Source of the DNA: Rugosibacter sp. | GTDB taxonomy: Bacteria; Pseudomonadota; Gammaproteobacteria; Burkholderiales; Rhodocyclaceae | Direction of reading: 5' to 3' | DNA length: 35,761 bases | Assembly (NCBI GenBank): GCA_011620215.1 | Contig: WOZP01000195.1 | Location: 1-35,761 of the forward strand | Part shown: piece after piece, positions 18,701 through 27,916 of the stretch | Layout of the letters: every line of letters starts with the position of its first letter | How positions within the stretch are numbered: position 1 is the first letter of the stretch | Made by a program: the position numbers and the translations under genes | Notes under the pieces: model-generated | What the model was told of the DNA's origin: nothing | The model's database searches: none | The model's input: the letters and a program-made list of their open reading frames with translations, nothing else

Positions 18701-18941
18701 GGAAGGTCGGCCACATATTGTCGATATGATTAAAAATGGAGACATGACCTTGATTATCAATACTGTCGAAGAGAGCCGTGGTGCGATTTCTGATTCACGC
18801 TCGATTCGCACATCTGCCCTAGGTGCCAAAGTGACTTTGTTCACCACGATTGAAGGCGGCTTGGCCGCGTGTGCCGGCATGCGCCATGCCGGCCTGGAAA
18901 CCTATTCTTTGCAACAACTACATACTGAGCTTGTATCATGA
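15723..18941 (+). CDS. carB: Carbamoyl-phosphate synthase large subunit
   Basis: The 1072-aa product (E. coli 1073) has two homologous ATP-grasp halves. The first (about 1-400) makes carboxyphosphate; the second (about 550-935) phosphorylates carbamate. An oligomerisation segment lies between them, and a C-terminal MGS-like allosteric domain (about 940-1072) binds effectors such as UMP or ornithine. Both halves show the ATP-grasp start ([20 protein letters not shown] and [19 protein letters not shown]) and metal-site segments ([17 protein letters not shown] and [17 protein letters not shown]). ATG 15723 inside the carA end is the family start; an in-frame TTG at 15693 is rejected. The stop overlaps greA by 4 bp. 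Confidence 0.98.
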   Translation: MPKRTDIKSILIIGAGPIIIGQACEFDYSGAQACKALREEGYRVILVNSNPATIMTDPGMADVTYIEPITWRVLENIIEKERPDAVLPTMGGQTALNCALDLAKHGVLEKYGVEMIGASREAIDKAEDREKFKRAMTKIGLGSARSGIAHSMEEAQQVQGAMGFPTIIRPSFTMGGSGGGIAYNQEEFVEICKRGLEASPTKELLIEESLLGWKEYEMEVVRDCKDNCIIICSIENLDPMGVHTGDSITVAPAQTLTDREYQLMRNASIAVLREIGVDTGGSNVQFAVNPKNGQMVVIEMNPRVSRSSALASKATGFPIAKIAAKLAVGYTLDELKNDITGGATPASFEPAIDYVVTKIPRFAFEKFPQANDRLTTQMKSVGEVMAIGRTFQESMQKALRGLEVGVYGFDEIEATREEINHELANPGPQRIWYVAQAFREGYSQDEVFALSKIDPWFLAQIEDVVNTESWLSAQRLTDLDASVLRSLKRQGFSDRRIGLKVGAGETAIRERRHAMGIRPVYKRVDTCAAEFSTATAYMYSTYEEECEAQPTSRRKIMVLGGGPNRIGQGIEFDYCCVHAVLAMREDGYETIMINCNPETVSTDYDTSDRLYFESLTLEDILEIVHIEQPEGVIVQFGGQTPLKRARELEANGVPIIGTSPDMIDAAEDRERFQQLLHELGLRQPPNRTARTEADALRLAEEIGYPLVVRPSYVLGGRAMEIVHEQKDLERYMHDAIKVSNDSPVLLDRFLNDAIEVDVDALCDGKQVIIGGIMEHIEQAGVHSGDSACSLPPFSLSKEIQDELRRQTEIMAFGLNVVGLMNVQFAIQGQGSDTVVYVLEVNPRASRTVPFVSKATSLPLAKIAARCMAGRSLAEQGVTHEIIPPYFSVKEAVFPFIKFPGVDSILGPEMKSTGEVMGVGRTFGEAFVKSQLAAGTRLPKSGRVFISVKAADKIKAVDVAAQLYELGFVLTATKGTAAVIAAAGLPVSVVNKVTEGRPHIVDMIKNGDMTLIINTVEESRGAISDSRSIRTSALGAKVTLFTTIEGGLAACAGMRHAGLETYSLQQLHTELVS

Positions 18942-19417
18942 GCGGCAAGTTTCCGATCACCCTTCATGGGGCCGAATTGTTGCGGGTTGAGCTGCAGCGG
19001 CTGAAATCTGTTGACCGGCCAGGGGTGATTGCCGCGATTGCCGAGGCACGATCGCATGGTGATTTGTCTGAAAATGCCGAGTATGACGCAGCCAAAGAGC
19101 GACAAGGCTTTATTGAGGGGCGTATTGCCGAAGTGGAAGGCAAGCTAAGTAACGCGCAGATCATTGATCCAGCCTCGCTGGATGCTGATGGTCGCGTTGT
19201 GTTTGGCGCGACGGTTGAACTCGAAGATGTAAATAGCGGGCAACCCGTGGTGTACCAGATTGTGGGCGATGATGAATCCGATATCAAATCGGGAAAGATC
19301 TCGTTTAGCTCGCCCGTCGCCCGGGCACTTATCAGCAAGTTCAGCGGCGATACTGTTGAAGTTCAAACGCCGGGTGGTGTGCGTGAGTATGAAATTCTCG
19401 ATGTCAAATACATTTGA
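18938..19417 (+). CDS. greA: Transcription elongation factor GreA
   Basis: The 159-aa product enters the RNA polymerase secondary channel and stimulates cleavage of backtracked RNA. The N-terminal coiled coil (about 1-75) carries [16 protein letters not shown], with the acidic tip residues. The C-terminal FKBP-like domain holds [12 protein letters not shown] and the [14 protein letters not shown] motif. It is coupled to carB by an ATGA overlap, a common order in betaproteobacteria. The role is global, so the carB link probably reflects shared transcription. Confidence 0.97.
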   Translation: MSGKFPITLHGAELLRVELQRLKSVDRPGVIAAIAEARSHGDLSENAEYDAAKERQGFIEGRIAEVEGKLSNAQIIDPASLDADGRVVFGATVELEDVNSGQPVVYQIVGDDESDIKSGKISFSSPVARALISKFSGDTVEVQTPGGVREYEILDVKYI

Positions 19418-19479
19418 TGTTCTGTCTCGTGCAAGTTCTGTAAATCACATTATTCTGGTTTGCCCTGTTTAACCTTCTG

Positions 19480-19953
19480 ATGCGCATTGCGACCGCGATA
19501 TATACCCTTGTGATGGCCATCTGGCTGGGCAGCCAGATGGCCATTGGCTATATCGCGGCACCGGTTTTATTTTCGCAACTCGCTGACCGCACGCTGGCTG
19601 GAGAGTTGGCTGGTGCGATGTTTTCTGTCATGGCCTGGGTAAGTTTGGCGTGTGGCGCGTATCTTTTATTGTATTTAACTGCAATAAAGCGCAGGGGTGT
19701 TTTCCGCTCGAGCGTGTTCTGGTTGGTCACATTCATGTTGTGCATTACAGCCATTAGCCACTTTGGCATTCAGCCGTTGCTGGCACAGCTAAAACATGAT
19801 GCGCACCCCTTGCCAGTGATGGAAAGTGCTTTTCATGATCGCTTTGCCTTATGGCATGGCGTATCTAGCGGACTTTACCTGTTGCAGACTCTGTTGGGAG
19901 TCGCACTGGTGATTGTGCAAAATTGTGGCAAGCCCAGTGGCAAAAAACTTTAG
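19480..19953 (+). CDS. DUF4149 family membrane protein
   Basis: This 157-aa protein has four predicted membrane helices, at about residues 5-28, 44-66, 76-98 and 128-148. The DUF4149/TMEM205-like signature appears as WLGSQMAIGYIAAPVLF near the start and a late FALWHGVSSGLYLLQTLLG segment. No function is established. It lies 62 bp after greA. It converges on yhbY with 5 bp between stops, and no terminator is visible between them. Confidence 0.85.
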   Translation: MRIATAIYTLVMAIWLGSQMAIGYIAAPVLFSQLADRTLAGELAGAMFSVMAWVSLACGAYLLLYLTAIKRRGVFRSSVFWLVTFMLCITAISHFGIQPLLAQLKHDAHPLPVMESAFHDRFALWHGVSSGLYLLQTLLGVALVIVQNCGKPSGKKL

Positions 19954-19958
19954 CCATT

Positions 19959-20339
19959 TTAGCTTTTGCGTTTTTTGCTCAATTCATTACGCGCTGCTTC
20001 TTGTTTTTTCGTCCCCATTTTTCTTGGTCGCCGTGTTGCCAGCGCCGACTTTTCTGTGTTTGCGTCTACTGGGTTTTCACGCCAGAGCACGAGTAAATTA
20101 CCAATGTGTTGTACTTGGGCACAGCGTAGCGAGTGACAGATTTCATCAAAAAGTGCAGGACGCGTATCGCGTTCTATTCCGTAAAGGCGTACTTTAATGA
20201 GTTCATGGGCCTTGAGGCAGCGATCAATTTCAGCCAAAACAGTCGGCGTAAGCCCTCTTTGGCTGATCGATACAACAGGATTCAAATGGTGAGCGGTAGC
20301 GCGCAGTGCGCGGCGCTGGGTGGGATTTAATTCAGTCAT
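19959..20339 (-). CDS. yhbY: YhbY/CRM-domain RNA-binding protein
   Basis: The 126-aa product has a CRM domain in residues 1-97 (LNPTQRRALRATAHHLNPVV, SQRGLTPTVLAEID, LIKVRL, IGNLLVLWRE). It associates with pre-50S ribosomes in E. coli (family knowledge). A Lys/Arg-rich tail of about 30 residues follows (RRPRKMGTKKQE and KKRKS), absent from the 97-aa E. coli protein and likely to add RNA binding. It is divergent from rlmE with only 14 bp between starts. Confidence 0.93.
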   Translation of the reverse strand: MTELNPTQRRALRATAHHLNPVVSISQRGLTPTVLAEIDRCLKAHELIKVRLYGIERDTRPALFDEICHSLRCAQVQHIGNLLVLWRENPVDANTEKSALATRRPRKMGTKKQEAARNELSKKRKS

Positions 20340-20353
20340 AGGCGAATTGTAAC

Positions 20354-20983
20354 GTGAGTGAGAAAATCAAACGCAATAAAAAGAACAAAGCCTGGATGAT
20401 GGAGCATGTCACGGACACCTACGTGCAACGTGCAAGGTCTGAAGGATGGCGTTCGCGCGCAGCATTCAAGCTCATTGAGATTGATGACAACGACAGGCTG
20501 TTACGACCGGGAATGACGGTGGTGGATCTTGGCTCAGCGCCGGGGAGCTGGTCGCAAGTCGCTTCCAGACGCATCTTGCCCGGCGGGCAGCTCATTGCGC
20601 TGGATATTTTGCCCATGGACAGTTTAAATGGTGTTGATTTTATTCAAGGTGATTTTCGTGAGGATGAAGTGTTGCACGCTTTGGAAGAAAAGCTGGCAGG
20701 TCGCAGAGTGGACCTTGTACTTTCAGATATGGCCCCCAATATGTCAGGTATTGAATTAGTGGATCAGACGCGTGTCATGCTGCTAGCTGAGTTAACGCTG
20801 GATTTTTGTGAGAAAAATTTGAAACCGGATGGTGTTATGCTGGTCAAAGTATTCCAAGGTCTTGGTTTCATGGAGCTACGCACCGCTGTATTGAAAATGT
20901 TTAAAACCGTGCAAGTCAGAAAGCCAGCCGCTTCGCGCGGTCGTAGCGCGGAGAATTTTTTATTAGCGCAAGGTAAGCGCTAA
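20354..20983 (+). CDS. rlmE: 23S rRNA 2'-O-ribose methyltransferase RlmE (FtsJ/RrmJ)
   Basis: The 209-aa product methylates the 2'-O of U2552 of 23S rRNA late in 50S assembly (family knowledge). The AdoMet motif is [15 protein letters not shown]. The catalytic tetrad is complete: Lys39, Asp125 (LSDMAPN), Lys165 (LVKVFQG) and Glu200, each one residue beyond E. coli numbering. The start is GTG 20354. The divergent yhbY neighbour and ftsH downstream match the order in E. coli. Confidence 0.97.
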   Translation: MSEKIKRNKKNKAWMMEHVTDTYVQRARSEGWRSRAAFKLIEIDDNDRLLRPGMTVVDLGSAPGSWSQVASRRILPGGQLIALDILPMDSLNGVDFIQGDFREDEVLHALEEKLAGRRVDLVLSDMAPNMSGIELVDQTRVMLLAELTLDFCEKNLKPDGVMLVKVFQGLGFMELRTAVLKMFKTVQVRKPAASRGRSAENFLLAQGKR

Positions 20984-21021
20984 TTGTTGTTTACGCGTCG
21001 CCTGTGAGCTGCCCATAGCGT

Positions 21022-21050
21022 TTGCAGATTGTTATCAGCAGCAATAGAAT
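21022..21050 (+). promoter_or_regulatory. ftsH promoter
   Basis: TTGCAG (21022-21027), 17 bp, TAGAAT (21045-21050), a good sigma-70 arrangement 37 bp before the ftsH GTG. ftsH can therefore be read independently of rlmE. Confidence 0.7.
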
Positions 21051-21086
21051 GGGCCTGGTACATAGCCCGTAGAAAGTAGAGTTATC

Positions 21087-22973
21087 GTGAATAATATGTT
21101 CAAAAATTTATTGATCTGGCTAGTTGTCGGTATTGTATTGATGACGGTGTTCAACCAGTTCAGTTCACACCAGGCGGCGCAAAATACGCTGGAATACTCG
21201 CAATTTCTTGATGAGGTCAAACAGGGGCACATCACCAAAGTCGTGATTCAGGGGCGTACGCTGGAAGCGACGACGACTGACGGAAAAAAGCTCATTTCCT
21301 ATGCGCCACAAGATTTGTGGATGGTGTCTGATCTACTGAAAAACAACGTGGCTGTGGTTGCCAAGCCTGATGAAGAGCAGTCTTTCCTCATGAGTATTCT
21401 GGTCTCGTGGTTCCCGATGTTGCTGCTGATTGGTGTGTGGATCTATTTCATGCGCCAGATGCAAGGTGGCGGTAAAGGCGGTGCGTTATCTTTTGGTAAA
21501 AGCAAAGCCCGTTTGATGGATGAATCCGCCAACGTGATTACGTTTGTCGATGTGGCAGGGTGTGATGAGGCGAAAGAGGAGGTATCTGAACTCGTCGACT
21601 TTTTGCGCGATCCGACAAAATTCCAGAAACTTGGTGGGCGAATCCCGCGTGGCGTGTTGCTGGTTGGCAGCCCGGGTACCGGTAAGACACTGTTGGCCAA
21701 AGCGATTTCTGGCGAAGCCAAAGTGCCGTTCTTTTCGATTTCTGGTTCGGATTTCGTGGAAATGTTTGTTGGTGTGGGGGCATCACGCGTGCGCGACATG
21801 TTCGAGCAGGCCAAGAAGACTGCACCCTGTATTATTTTCATCGATGAAATCGATGCCGTAGGGCGGCAGCGTGGCGCCGGCTTGGGTGGTGGCAATGACG
21901 AGCGTGAACAAACACTGAATCAACTGCTGGTCGAGATGGACGGTTTTGAGGGCTCAGCTGGAGTTATCGTGATTGCGGCAACCAACCGACCGGATGTGTT
22001 GGATCCTGCACTGCTGCGTCCAGGCCGTTTTGATCGGCAGGTGGTGGTGCCGTTGCCAGATATTCGTGGCCGTGAGCAAATTATCAAGGTGCATATGCGT
22101 AAAGTACCGGCAGCACCCGATGTGGATGCCTCCGTTTTGGCGCGTGGCTGCCCCGGATTTTCGGGCGCTGATTTGGCAAATCTCGTCAATGAAGCCGCGC
22201 TGTTTGCTGCGCGTGGCAACAAGCGCTTTGTGGACATGGAAGATTTTGAGCGTGCTAAAGACAAGATCATGATGGGCTCTGAGCGCCGTTCAATGATCAT
22301 GCAGGAAGAGGAACGGCGGAACACGGCTTACCATGAATCCGGCCATGCAGTCGTCGCCATGCTCTTGCCCAAAACAGACCCCGTGCATAAAGTCAGCATC
22401 ATGCCGCGCGGACGCGCCTTGGGTATTACCATGCAGCTGCCGGAAGAAGACCGGTTTAGCCAGGATAAAGAACGTTTGCTGTGCACAGTGACTGTCTTGT
22501 TTGGGGGCCGTATTGCTGAAGAATTGTTCATGCATCAAATCACTACGGGTGCTTCCAACGACTTTCAGCGTGCCACGGATTTGGCTCGCCGGATGGTGAC
22601 GCAGTGGGGTATGTCAGATGTTCTTGGCCCGATGGTTTATGGCGAAGAAGAGGGCGAAGTGTTCCTGGGCAGGTCCGTCACGACACACAAAAACATGTCT
22701 GAATCCACCATGCAGACCGTGGATAAGGAAATTCGTCGCATTCTGGACGAGCAGTACGCCTTGGCACGTCGTTTGCTGGATGAAAACCGCGACAAGGTCG
22801 AGGCCATGACTGCCGCCTTGTTGGAATGGGAAACCATCGACGCCGAACAAGTCAAAGATATCATGGCGGGTAAACCCCCGCGTGCGCCCAAGTTGCCTAG
22901 TATCCCACCTGCGCCCAAAGTGGATGGTGGAGGTGCCGCAGATGGTGCCTCGACAGCGACAGCACCGGCCTGA
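21087..22973 (+). CDS. ftsH: ATP-dependent zinc metalloprotease FtsH
   Basis: This 628-aa membrane-bound hexameric AAA+ protease degrades damaged membrane proteins and short-lived regulators. In E. coli it also controls LpxC. It has two membrane helices (about 6-22 and 101-122) around a small periplasmic domain. The AAA domain has Walker A GSPGTGKT (194-201), Walker B IIFIDEID (249-256) and [19 protein letters not shown] with the second region of homology. The protease site is HESGH at 416-420. The C-terminal tail is Pro/Ala/Gly-rich. The start is GTG 21087; ATG 21096 is a possible alternative. Confidence 0.98.
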   Translation: MNNMFKNLLIWLVVGIVLMTVFNQFSSHQAAQNTLEYSQFLDEVKQGHITKVVIQGRTLEATTTDGKKLISYAPQDLWMVSDLLKNNVAVVAKPDEEQSFLMSILVSWFPMLLLIGVWIYFMRQMQGGGKGGALSFGKSKARLMDESANVITFVDVAGCDEAKEEVSELVDFLRDPTKFQKLGGRIPRGVLLVGSPGTGKTLLAKAISGEAKVPFFSISGSDFVEMFVGVGASRVRDMFEQAKKTAPCIIFIDEIDAVGRQRGAGLGGGNDEREQTLNQLLVEMDGFEGSAGVIVIAATNRPDVLDPALLRPGRFDRQVVVPLPDIRGREQIIKVHMRKVPAAPDVDASVLARGCPGFSGADLANLVNEAALFAARGNKRFVDMEDFERAKDKIMMGSERRSMIMQEEERRNTAYHESGHAVVAMLLPKTDPVHKVSIMPRGRALGITMQLPEEDRFSQDKERLLCTVTVLFGGRIAEELFMHQITTGASNDFQRATDLARRMVTQWGMSDVLGPMVYGEEEGEVFLGRSVTTHKNMSESTMQTVDKEIRRILDEQYALARRLLDENRDKVEAMTAALLEWETIDAEQVKDIMAGKPPRAPKLPSIPPAPKVDGGGAADGASTATAPA

Positions 22974-23084
22974 TTTTTAGACGTTAGCCACCTTGCTCCT
23001 TTTTCTCTTGCCGATCATGCGCGCCATCGGTGGGGGCTCAGGTGATTGCCACGGCAATCTCTTCAAGGCTTGTTTCCTTAAAGC

Positions 23085-23933
23085 ATGTTCCCGATGAATA
23101 CCCGCAGCCCGTTGTACTGCGGTCGATTTTTGCTGGATATGCAACGCCCGCGGATCATGGGGATTGTTAACCTGACCGATGATTCCTTTTCGGGCGATGG
23201 CTGGCGTGGTCGTGCGGATGCCGCCATTGCGCATGGCCTGCAGCTGGTGGCCGAAGGTGCGCATATCCTTGACCTGGGCGCGGAATCTTCTCGCCCTGGC
23301 GCGCAGCCGGTGTCCGCGCAACAAGAAATTGATCGACTATTGCCGGTGTTGCAGGGTTTGGCTGGGTGTGGGGTACCGCTTTCTATCGACACCGTTAAAC
23401 CAGATGTCATGCGTGTGGCGCTCGCCGCAGGTGCCGACATGATTAATGATATTTATGCCTTACGCGCGCCAGGCGCACTTGAACTTCTGGCAAAAAGCAA
23501 TGCAGGCGTGTGCTTGATGCATATGCAAGGCGTACCGCAAAACATGCAACAGAAACCTCAATACAAACAAGTCGTCCAGGATGTGGCTGACTTTCTCGTC
23601 ATGCGTGTCGCTGCGGCACAGCATGCGGGCATTGCGCTTGATCGTCTATGCATTGATCCGGGTTTTGGTTTTGGTAAAACGCTAGAGCACAATTTGCAAT
23701 TGTTACGCCATCTGGAAATGTTCACCGTAACCGGGTTGCCGGTTCTGGTAGGGTTGTCGCGTAAATCGGTTCTGGGCGCGTTAACGGGGCGCGCACCGAG
23801 TGAGCGTGTATCTGCTGGCATTGCTGCGCATATGTTGGCTATAGTACGAGGTGCGCGTATTTTACGAGTGCATGATGTGGCTGCCACACGGGATGCGGTG
23901 GCGGTATTTGAAGCGGTGGAGAACACACAATGA
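23085..23933 (+). CDS. folP: Dihydropteroate synthase
   Basis: The 282-aa product joins pABA to dihydropterin pyrophosphate in folate synthesis and is the sulfonamide target. Motifs are [79 protein letters not shown] and [12 protein letters not shown]. The start may be 23085 or ATG 23094. The gap 22974-23084 shows no terminator. The stop overlaps the glmM start by 4 bp (ATGA). Confidence 0.97.
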   Translation: MFPMNTRSPLYCGRFLLDMQRPRIMGIVNLTDDSFSGDGWRGRADAAIAHGLQLVAEGAHILDLGAESSRPGAQPVSAQQEIDRLLPVLQGLAGCGVPLSIDTVKPDVMRVALAAGADMINDIYALRAPGALELLAKSNAGVCLMHMQGVPQNMQQKPQYKQVVQDVADFLVMRVAAAQHAGIALDRLCIDPGFGFGKTLEHNLQLLRHLEMFTVTGLPVLVGLSRKSVLGALTGRAPSERVSAGIAAHMLAIVRGARILRVHDVAATRDAVAVFEAVENTQ

Positions 23934-25303
23934 GTCGAAAGTATTTTGGTACGGATGGTGTGCGCGGGCGCGTAGGGGAAACACCCATCACACCAGATTT
24001 TGTCATGCGCTTAGGCTATGCAGCAGGAATGGTTTTAGCGGCTGGCCAAGGGCATGCAGTTGAACACCCCGCAGTATTGATCGGTAAAGACACGCGTATT
24101 TCCGGCTATATGCTGGAAGCAGCCCTGGAAGCTGGTTTTACCGCAGCAGGCGTAGATGTCGTACTCTGCGGACCCATTCCAACGCCGGCAGTAGCTTACC
24201 TCACACGCGCACTGCGTCTGCAGGCTGGTGTGGTGCTTTCTGCTTCGCATAATCCGTATGAAGACAACGGCATCAAGTTTTTTTCTGCACAGGGTACCAA
24301 ACTGTCTGATGCCATCGAGCTTGCCATTGAGGCCCAACTTGACCAGCCGATGCAGTGCATGACCTCACGACGTCTGGGCAGGGCGCGCCGCGTGGATGAC
24401 GCGGCAGGGCGCTATATCGAGTTTTGCAAGAGCACTTTCCCGAATGATCTGGATTTGCACGGCATGAAGATTGTGGTGGATAGTGCGCATGGTGCAGCCT
24501 ATCGTGTCGCCCCCAAAGTGTTTCACGAACTCGGCGCAGAAATAGTCGGTGTTGGTGACGCGCCGAATGGATTCAATATTAACGATGGTGCTGGCGCCAC
24601 GGCCCCGCAAGCCATGCGTGAAGCCGTATTGGTGTCCAAAGCCGATTGCGGTATTGCGCTGGATGGTGATGGTGATCGTCTGGTGATGGTGGATTCATTC
24701 GGTGAAATTTACGATGGTGATCGTCTGCTGTATCTCATCGCGCGGCACAGCCTGCGTTCTGCACCGGTGAACGGTATTGGCGGCACATTGATGAGCAACT
24801 TGGGTTTTGAGCATGCACTCCTTCGCCTCAATATCCCGCTGGGCCGTGCCAAGGTGGGCGACCGCTATGTGCTGGAGATGATGCAAGAGCGTGGTTGGGT
24901 GCTGGGCGGAGAAAACTCGGGCCACATCATCTGTCTTGACAAACACAGCACAGGCGATGGTATTGTTGCCGCGCTGCAAGTTTTAGCGGCACTGCGCGCA
25001 AGCAAAGAGTCTTTGGCAGACGCTTGCGCCGATCTCGTGCTGTATCCGCAAAAACTCATCAACATTCGTTTGCCTGCTGGGTTTGACTGGGCACATGATG
25101 CCAAGATTCATGCAGCGATTGAATCAGCCGAAGCCAGTCTGAATGGTGCCGGTCGCGTCTTGCTGCGACCTTCTGGCACCGAGCCCCTATTACGCGTGAT
25201 GGTCGAAGGCCGTGATGCGGCTGTTGTTGCTCACCAGGCGGAGACGATTGCTGCTGTCATCCGGCGCGCTATGGGCAGTACGGCGCTCAACGAACAGGCT
25301 TGA
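23930..25303 (+). CDS. glmM: Phosphoglucosamine mutase
   Basis: The 457-aa product converts glucosamine 6-phosphate to glucosamine 1-phosphate for UDP-GlcNAc, the precursor of peptidoglycan and lipid A. The N-terminal motif is [10 protein letters not shown]. The phosphoserine loop SASHNP has Ser106, the metal loop is DGDGDR, the sugar loop is GGENSGHI, and the phosphate loop is [15 protein letters not shown]. Length is normal. Its last 114 bp are also the coding end of the convergent EAL-CBS-GGDEF gene. Confidence 0.98.
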   Translation: MSRKYFGTDGVRGRVGETPITPDFVMRLGYAAGMVLAAGQGHAVEHPAVLIGKDTRISGYMLEAALEAGFTAAGVDVVLCGPIPTPAVAYLTRALRLQAGVVLSASHNPYEDNGIKFFSAQGTKLSDAIELAIEAQLDQPMQCMTSRRLGRARRVDDAAGRYIEFCKSTFPNDLDLHGMKIVVDSAHGAAYRVAPKVFHELGAEIVGVGDAPNGFNINDGAGATAPQAMREAVLVSKADCGIALDGDGDRLVMVDSFGEIYDGDRLLYLIARHSLRSAPVNGIGGTLMSNLGFEHALLRLNIPLGRAKVGDRYVLEMMQERGWVLGGENSGHIICLDKHSTGDGIVAALQVLAALRASKESLADACADLVLYPQKLINIRLPAGFDWAHDAKIHAAIESAEASLNGAGRVLLRPSGTEPLLRVMVEGRDAAVVAHQAETIAAVIRRAMGSTALNEQA

Positions 25304-27094
25304 GCCGGGTATCTTTTTCGCCTGATGTTTGGCTTCGGTGACGCCTGCTGCGACTTCGTGATGCGAATGATAGCTGCCTTGACTGGCTATCAGACAACCC
25401 AGCGAGAGAGCTGTTAACGGTGTAAATACTTTTTCGCCCCGCCGGTTTTCGGCAGTGAACCCTCCGGCCGCCCAGTGTGCGGGCTCCACCAATCGGGCGA
25501 GGCGGCTGTCGAAGAGCGCCAGCGCGCGCCGACAGCGCGCCTCCCAGTCGGCACTCTGAAACAGCAGAATGAAGTCATCGCCGCCTATATGACCGAGGAA
25601 GTCCGCACGTACATCGACTACTTCGCCCAGGGTTTGCGCCAGCATCAGGATTACATCATCGCCGCGCCGAAAGCCATAGGTATCGTTATAGGGTTTGAAG
25701 GCATCGAGATCGGCATAGCAGGCAACAAAGGGTGTATTACCCGCTATCAGACGTTCAATATGTTCGTTGATGGGCACATTGCCAGGCAGTTGAGTCAATG
25801 GATTGGCGTAGCGCGCTGCTTTCATCTGCATGTTGGTGATCGTGTTCATCAACTCGCGGCTGGAACCAATGCCAAGATAGCGGCCATCGCGAACGATAAT
25901 GAAGTGATCCAGAAAGGTGTCCCGCTCGGTGCTGCTGATTCGGTGGGCTACCTCCTGCACGCTGTCCGTATGCTCGACAACCAGTATGGCGTCATTCATG
26001 AGGGTGTGGCATGGCTTTTTGCCAAACAGCTCGCGCCGGTAGGGACGGGCGAATTGGTCAATTATGTTGAAGCGGTTCAGCATCCCTAGCGGTTTGCCAT
26101 CCTTCACCACAGGCAGCGATAAAAGCTTTGGTTCCTGTTCAAAACGCGCATAAACATCGTCATTTTCAACATCTGGCAAGACCGGGTCAATGGCCCGCAA
26201 AAGCTGACGGATAGGCACATAACCCGCATGGTTCGTTTCCTGCCGGGGAAAAACGATAATGCGCGCGCTGGTCAGCAACTGGCTGATGTGATCAACCGGC
26301 GTGGCAGACGGTTCAGCGGTCGGCCGTGCAATGAGATAGCCTTGGGCAAAGCGGATGCCCAGATCTCGTATCGTGGTGAACTCCGCTTCGGTTTCGATGC
26401 CTTCGGCAATCAGTTGCGAGCCGCAGGTCTCGGCAATCTGGTGCATGGCGCGCACCAATTGAAACTTCAGCGGATCATCGGCGATGCCGGTGATAAAGTG
26501 GCGGTCGATCTTGACGAATTCGGGGCGAACTTCCGACCACATGCGCAGGTTGGAAAACCCTTCGCCGAGATCATCCATCGCCAGATCAAAACCCAGACTG
26601 CGGTAATCGGCCAACACGTCATGCAGGGCTGAAAAGTCGTGGACAAGATGGTTTTCGGTGATTTCGATGACAATCTGTCCGGGTGCCATCCCCAGTGCTT
26701 GCAGGTGCGGCAGACCGCCGTTCTTGCGGAACCCTGAATCATTGAGGCAGGGAATGCTGGCATTGATGAACAGCTTGCCCGGCAGCTTGAGGCGTGCGTA
26801 GTCGATCAGCACGATTTCACGGCACAGGTGTTCAAACGAGCAGGTCATATTGAGCTGCCGTGCACAATCAAACAGCGCTTGCGGCGAATGCAGAGACGAA
26901 TCAAGCGGGCCGCGAATCAAGCCTTCAAAGGCAAAGTACTCGCCGGAATGCATGTCGAGAATGGGTTGAAATACTCCATGTAAATGGCGTGCCGACGTAA
27001 TCTCGACAAATTCGGCGAGTCGGGTATGCATTTCGGATGGTGCGGAACAAGAGCTGAAGTCATGATGCTCCAGTGGCATGAGCAGGCTTGGCAT
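25190..27094 (-). CDS. EAL-CBS-GGDEF c-di-GMP signalling protein
   Basis: The 634-aa soluble protein has an EAL domain (about 25-270), a CBS pair (about 290-425) and a GGDEF domain (about 430-590). The EAL side keeps the expected catalytic residues: Glu57 in EGL, Asn111, Glu144, Asp174-Asp175, Lys195, Glu231 and Gln251, so it is probably an active c-di-GMP phosphodiesterase. The GGDEF signature is GGDDF (504-508); the [10 protein letters not shown] metal and base segment is kept. The inhibitory site RxxD has Val in place of Arg (VRAD, 495-498). The CBS pair may sense a nucleotide. It is the last gene of the minus-strand run, 14 bp after the PlcP-like gene. The final 37 residues, beyond or at the very end of the GGDEF domain, are encoded antisense to glmM. 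Confidence 0.92.
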   Translation of the reverse strand: MPSLLMPLEHHDFSSCSAPSEMHTRLAEFVEITSARHLHGVFQPILDMHSGEYFAFEGLIRGPLDSSLHSPQALFDCARQLNMTCSFEHLCREIVLIDYARLKLPGKLFINASIPCLNDSGFRKNGGLPHLQALGMAPGQIVIEITENHLVHDFSALHDVLADYRSLGFDLAMDDLGEGFSNLRMWSEVRPEFVKIDRHFITGIADDPLKFQLVRAMHQIAETCGSQLIAEGIETEAEFTTIRDLGIRFAQGYLIARPTAEPSATPVDHISQLLTSARIIVFPRQETNHAGYVPIRQLLRAIDPVLPDVENDDVYARFEQEPKLLSLPVVKDGKPLGMLNRFNIIDQFARPYRRELFGKKPCHTLMNDAILVVEHTDSVQEVAHRISSTERDTFLDHFIIVRDGRYLGIGSSRELMNTITNMQMKAARYANPLTQLPGNVPINEHIERLIAGNTPFVACYADLDAFKPYNDTYGFRRGDDVILMLAQTLGEVVDVRADFLGHIGGDDFILLFQSADWEARCRRALALFDSRLARLVEPAHWAAGGFTAENRRGEKVFTPLTALSLGCLIASQGSYHSHHEVAAGVTEAKHQAKKIPGSSLFVERRTAHSAPDDSSNRLRLVSNNSRITAFDHHA

Positions 27095-27108
27095 GGATTT
27101 TCTGAAGG

Positions 27109-27912
27109 TTACTTGGAGGAAAGGGAAGAATGCGTGGCGAAACTCTGTGCACCCCCGTCATTTGCGGCAGAGGCCGCGGCTGGCTGCCAACTGTGCAGCA
27201 ACTCCATGCGTCCGTTCATATGTTCGACGATGGCGGTGCAGCTATCGACCCAGTCGCCGCAGTTGATGTAGGTCATGCCCTCGACATCCCTGATGGCGGC
27301 GCTATGGATGTGACCGCAGATCACGCCATCCAGGCCGCGTTCGCGCACGGCGTGCATAACAGCATCTTCAAAATCGAAAATGAAGGAAACAGCACGCTTG
27401 ACGCGGCGCTTGGCGTAGCCGGCAAGCGACCAGTAGTCGGCAATGCCGAACGTGCGCCGCAACCAGGCAACCCAGACATTCGCACGCACTAGCAGGTTGT
27501 AGCCAACGTCGCCCAGCACAGCCAGCCAGCGGTGGTGACGGGTGACCTGATCGAATTCGTCGCCATGAATCACCAGATAACGGCGGCCATCGGCGGCGAT
27601 ATGGACATGCTCGTTGGCGACTAGAATATCGCCGAATGCGACGTTGTGGTATTCGCGCAGAGCTTCGTCGTGATTGCCGGGAATCAGCATCACCTGCTCG
27701 CCATGCCGCGCACGGCGCAGAATTTTTTGCACTACGGTATTTTGCGCTGGCGTCCAGTGGATGCTGCGCTTCATGGCCCAAAAGTCGATGATGTCGCCGA
27801 CGAGAAATAGTTTTTCTGCTTCATGGTTGCGCAAAAAATCGATCAGTCGTTCGGCCTGGCAGCCACGTGTGCCGAGGTGAATATCGGAAAGAAAAATGGT
27901 GCGGACTTTCAT
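27109..27912 (-). CDS. Calcineurin-like phosphoesterase, PlcP type (often annotated UDP-2,3-diacylglucosamine diphosphatase)
   Basis: The 267-aa product has the full dinuclear metal set: SDIHLG (Asp10, His12), GDIIDFW (Asp40), GNHDE (Asn80, His81), HGDEFD (His116) and GHIH (His201, His203). The segments SDIHLGTRGCQAERLIDFLR, VVQKILRRAR and YINCGDWVDSCTAIVEH resemble, as I recall them, the PlcP phospholipase C family of Sinorhizobium and marine bacteria more than E. coli LpxH. PlcP removes phosphate headgroups from phospholipids to give diacylglycerol when phosphate is scarce. Neighbours (two GT4 enzymes, DgkA, OlsB-like, pst) favour that role. An LpxH-like role in lipid A synthesis cannot be excluded. 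It lies 4 bp after the preceding gene in its operon. Confidence 0.8.
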   Translation of the reverse strand: MKVRTIFLSDIHLGTRGCQAERLIDFLRNHEAEKLFLVGDIIDFWAMKRSIHWTPAQNTVVQKILRRARHGEQVMLIPGNHDEALREYHNVAFGDILVANEHVHIAADGRRYLVIHGDEFDQVTRHHRWLAVLGDVGYNLLVRANVWVAWLRRTFGIADYWSLAGYAKRRVKRAVSFIFDFEDAVMHAVRERGLDGVICGHIHSAAIRDVEGMTYINCGDWVDSCTAIVEHMNGRMELLHSWQPAAASAANDGGAQSFATHSSLSSK

Positions 27913-27916
27913 TACT

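Noticed and set aside
25475-26632. Plus-strand frames within the EAL-CBS-GGDEF gene
   Set aside because: They are shadows of a minus-strand gene with clear domain motifs throughout.
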